Assembly: GCA_022778585.1 (NCBI GenBank) | Contig: JALFTI010000006.1 | Span: 1-64,000 of the forward strand | Direction of reading: 5' to 3' | Length of the DNA: 64,000 bases | Source of the DNA: Pygmaiobacter massiliensis | GTDB lineage: Bacteria > Bacillota > Clostridia > Oscillospirales > Ruminococcaceae | Shown here: positions 61,846 to 64,000 of the stretch, in pieces | How the letters are laid out: every line of letters begins with the position of its first letter | Position numbering within the stretch: the first letter of the stretch is position 1 | Position numbers and translations under genes: made by a program | Notes under the pieces: generated by a model | Database searches by the model: none | Told to the model about the DNA's origin: nothing | What the model saw: only the letters and a program-made list of their open reading frames with translations

Positions 61846-62805
61846 TTAATTTTTTTCCATATGGGCCTGGGGCAGATTCTTTGTTTCAACGGCCAGAGTT
61901 TTCAGGTCGTAGGGAGTATCCTGATAGACATAATAGTTAAGCCAGTTTGAGAACAAAAGGTTTGCGTGGCTGCGCCAACGGAACAGAATGGGGCCATTGG
62001 GGTCATCGCCGCGGTAGTAGTTTGCGGGCACTGCGGTGCCAAGGCCTTTCGCTTTGTCCCGCAAATATTCGTTCTGCAGGGTTTCTTTGTCGTATTCCAG
62101 GTGCCCGCAGACAAATACCTGCCGGCCGGAGTCGGTGCTTAGCAAAAACAGTCCGGCCTCGTCGCTTTCGGCAAGCGTCCGCAGGGCACTGCACCGGTCC
62201 ACATCCTCCCGGCGTATTTCGGTGTAGCGGGAGTGCGGGGCATAGAACAGTTCGTCAAACCCACGTACCAGCGGGTTTTGCGGGCGGGTGAGATGGTGTT
62301 CAAAAATGCCAAACAGCTTTTGAGAAAGCGGGTATTTGGGAATTCCGTAATGGTAGTAAAGTGCTGCCTGTGCTCCCCAGCAGATGTGCAGGGTACTGTA
62401 CACATGGGTTTTGCTGTATTCCATCAGCTGGCAGATTTCCGGCCAGTAGTCCACCTGCTCGTACTCCATCTGCTCCACCGGCGCGCCGGTGATAATCATG
62501 CCATCGAACCGCCGGTCACAAATCTGGTCAAAGGTCTGGTAAAATGCCGCCAGATGCTCTTCCGGCACATGGCTGCTTTCATGGGTGCCCATGTGCAGCA
62601 AGGTCAGCTGTACCTGCAGGGGCGTGTTTGCCAGCATGCGGGCCAGCTGGGTTTCGGTGGCAATTTTGGTGGGCATTAGGTTCACAATCAGAATCTGCAG
62701 CGGGCGGATATCCTGTGTACAGGCTCTGCCCTCATACATCACAAAAATATTTTCCTGGTTAAGCGCTTCGGCAGCAGGCAGGTTTTGGGGAATAATGATG
62801 GGCAT
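61846..62805 (-). CDS. metA: Homoserine O-acyltransferase, MetA family (probably O-acetyltransferase)
   Basis: 319 residues. Activates homoserine for methionine synthesis. Catalytic Cys142 in HICWGAQAALY, His and Glu in FVCGHLEYDK (about 234-239), and the substrate Arg/Lys region near NLMPTKIATE (about 42-51). Residue 111, in GAPVEQMEYEQVDYW, is Glu; in characterised members Glu here goes with acetyl-CoA and Gly with succinyl-CoA, so acetylation is predicted despite the succinyltransferase name often given. AAAGGAGCC precedes the ATG. Follows metY, whose substrate is O-acetylhomoserine, which agrees. Confidence 0.92.
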   Translation of the reverse strand: MPIIIPQNLPAAEALNQENIFVMYEGRACTQDIRPLQILIVNLMPTKIATETQLARMLANTPLQVQLTLLHMGTHESSHVPEEHLAAFYQTFDQICDRRFDGMIITGAPVEQMEYEQVDYWPEICQLMEYSKTHVYSTLHICWGAQAALYYHYGIPKYPLSQKLFGIFEHHLTRPQNPLVRGFDELFYAPHSRYTEIRREDVDRCSALRTLAESDEAGLFLLSTDSGRQVFVCGHLEYDKETLQNEYLRDKAKGLGTAVPANYYRGDDPNGPILFRWRSHANLLFSNWLNYYVYQDTPYDLKTLAVETKNLPQAHMEKN

Positions 62806-62819
62806 ATTTACAGGCTCCT

Positions 62820-64000
62820 TTACCCTTCGCAGGCTGCGGCCAGTGCTTGGTCGAAGTCAGCGATAATGTCCTTGATATTTTCAATGCCCACCGATACACG
62901 GATCAATTCCGGCTGGATGCCGGCAGCAATCTGGTCCGCTTCGGAAAGCTGGCGGTGGGTAGTGGAAGACGGGTGCAGTACGCTGGTGCGGATATCACCC
63001 ACATGTACGACCAAACTGGTAAGCTTCAAATGTTCAATGAACCGTGCGCCGGCTGCAAGACCTCCCTTTACCCCAAAGGTGAGCACGCCGGACTGGCCGT
63101 TTGGCAGATATTTTTGCGCCAGTTCAAAATACGGGCTGGAGGAAAGACCAGGGTAGTTTACCCAGGCAACATAGGGGCTTTGCTCCAAGTGAGAGGCAAG
63201 CGCCAGGGCATTTTCACTGTGGCGCTCCATGCGCAGGTGCAAAGTATCCAGCCCCAGATGGGTCAGGTAAGCGTTCATGGGGGCCATGGTGCAGCCAAAG
63301 TCCCGCAGCAGGTGGCTGCGCAGCTTGGCGGCAAAGGCGGCTGCGCCGAACTTTTCGGTATAAATCAGGCCGTGGTAGCTCTCGTTGGGTTCGGTCAGAC
63401 CCTTAAATTTGCCCGAAGCCTTCCAGTCAAAATTGCCGCCGTCAATTACCATGCCGCCCACGCTGGTGGCGTGGCCGTCGGAATATTTTGTAGTGGAGTG
63501 GATGACAATGTTGGCGCCATACTCCAGCGGGCGGCACAGGGCGGGGGTAGCCAGGGTGTTGTCCACCACCAGCGGCACCCCTAGTTTTTTTGCGGCCGCA
63601 GACCATTTTTCAAAGTCCAGTACCGACAAAGCGGGGTTGCCCAGTGTTTCGGCGAACAATACTTTGGTGTTGGGCTTTGCCGCAGCCAAAAGTTCATCTA
63701 AACTCACATCCGGGTTGATGAGGGTGCAGTCGATCCCCATACCGGCAAAGGAAACGGTGAGCAGATTGTTAGAGCCGCCGTAAATGTTGGTGGAAGCCAG
63801 AATATGGTCTCCCTTTTCGCACAGGTTCAGCATGCACATTAAAGTGGCGGCCTGGCCGCTGGCGGCGCTTACTGCGGCGACGCCGCCTTCCAAAAGCGCC
63901 ATTTTTTCTTCCAGTACGGCCAAGGTGGGGTTACCCAGCCGGGTATACATAAACTCGGGGCTTTCCAGGTCAAACAGGGCGGCTACATCCGCATTATTGT
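62820..64000 (-). CDS. metY: O-acetylhomoserine sulfhydrylase (MetY-like), 5' end outside window
   Basis: About 393 C-terminal residues are visible; the frame continues past base 64000, so some 30-40 N-terminal residues are missing and the ORF-track start is internal. Cys/Met-metabolism PLP enzyme: SPEFMYTRLGNPTLAVLEEKMALLEGG begins the core, and SASGQAATLMCMLNL, NTLATPALCRPLEYGANIVIHSTTKYSDGHA (with the PLP-binding Lys) and GGDIRT-like HVGDIRTSVLHPSSTTHRQL complete it. It replaces acetate in O-acetylhomoserine with sulfide to give homocysteine. Fourteen bases separate its stop from metA, so they form an operon. Its upstream regulatory region is out of view. Confidence 0.93.
   Translation of the reverse strand, partial: NNADVAALFDLESPEFMYTRLGNPTLAVLEEKMALLEGGVAAVSAASGQAATLMCMLNLCEKGDHILASTNIYGGSNNLLTVSFAGMGIDCTLINPDVSLDELLAAAKPNTKVLFAETLGNPALSVLDFEKWSAAAKKLGVPLVVDNTLATPALCRPLEYGANIVIHSTTKYSDGHATSVGGMVIDGGNFDWKASGKFKGLTEPNESYHGLIYTEKFGAAAFAAKLRSHLLRDFGCTMAPMNAYLTHLGLDTLHLRMERHSENALALASHLEQSPYVAWVNYPGLSSSPYFELAQKYLPNGQSGVLTFGVKGGLAAGARFIEHLKLTSLVVHVGDIRTSVLHPSSTTHRQLSEADQIAAGIQPELIRVSVGIENIKDIIADFDQALAAACEG

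Noticed and set aside
1-64000. CRISPR arrays, insertion sequences, phage or integrase genes
   Set aside because: No regularly spaced repeats, transposase or integrase motifs, or attachment-site duplications next to the three tRNA genes were seen.

Overview
The window looks like a chromosomal segment of an anaerobic, low-G+C-lineage Gram-positive bacterium (Bacillota, class Clostridia, most likely Oscillospirales/Ruminococcaceae-like). The evidence is AGGAGG-type ribosome binding sites before almost every gene, TTGACA/TATAAT promoters with 17-base spacers, an mre/min/mgsA gene order typical of Clostridia, DUF3048 and DUF4321 genes, and dense glycogen/maltodextrin metabolism. Base composition is roughly balanced to slightly GC-rich in genes and AT-rich between them (judged by eye). 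I see no phage genes, insertion sequences or CRISPR arrays; this is core genome.

Layout. 1-160: the 3' half of tRNA-Glu and a complete tRNA-Asn. 0.3-10.7 kb: sugar O-acetyltransferase, a eukaryote-type glycogen branching enzyme, an AbgB-like M20 amidohydrolase with galactose mutarotase, and three tandem DUF3048 lipoproteins. 11-17.6 kb: an orphan PTS-like EIIC membrane protein, a PnuC-type vitamin transporter with a terminator-containing leader, an aminotransferase, a diaminopimelate decarboxylase, and an NfeD/SPFH pair. 17.8-22.4 kb: GH13 alpha-glycosidase and glycogen phosphorylase. 22.8-36.4 kb: zapA-U32 peptidase-dut-DUF4321-maf, then mreBCD-PBP2-minD-mgsA-hisS-aspS, lacking the minC, minE, rodA and radC that usually sit in this order. 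37-45.5 kb: a nitrilase, an M20 peptidase and a five-gene peptide ABC importer. 45.9-54.9 kb (minus strand): comEB-pheA, then a complete shikimate operon aroB-aroC-aroEK-aroQ-aroF-aroA-tyrA. 55-58 kb: ksgA and a second DAHP synthase. 58-64 kb: thioredoxin-reductase-like flavoprotein with a tiny Cys-rich membrane protein, tRNA-Arg, a second aminotransferase, and metA-metY running off the right edge.

The most notable result is a pair of unannotated leader peptides, too short for the ORF track. Upstream of aroB, a strong promoter starts a leader encoding a 30-residue peptide with six Phe and three Tyr packed into residues 10-24. It is followed by a strong terminator and by complementary segments that fit the classical 1:2 / 2:3 / 3:4 attenuator scheme. 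Upstream of the second DAHP synthase, another strong promoter drives a 31-residue peptide with five Tyr and three Phe, again followed by a perfect terminator. The two DAHP synthases, which catalyse the first committed step of aromatic biosynthesis, therefore appear to be controlled by two ribosome-sensing attenuators, one biased to Phe and one to Tyr. Terminator-containing leaders are also seen before pnuC and the second aminotransferase. These calls come from reading the sequence; no folding or database search was run.
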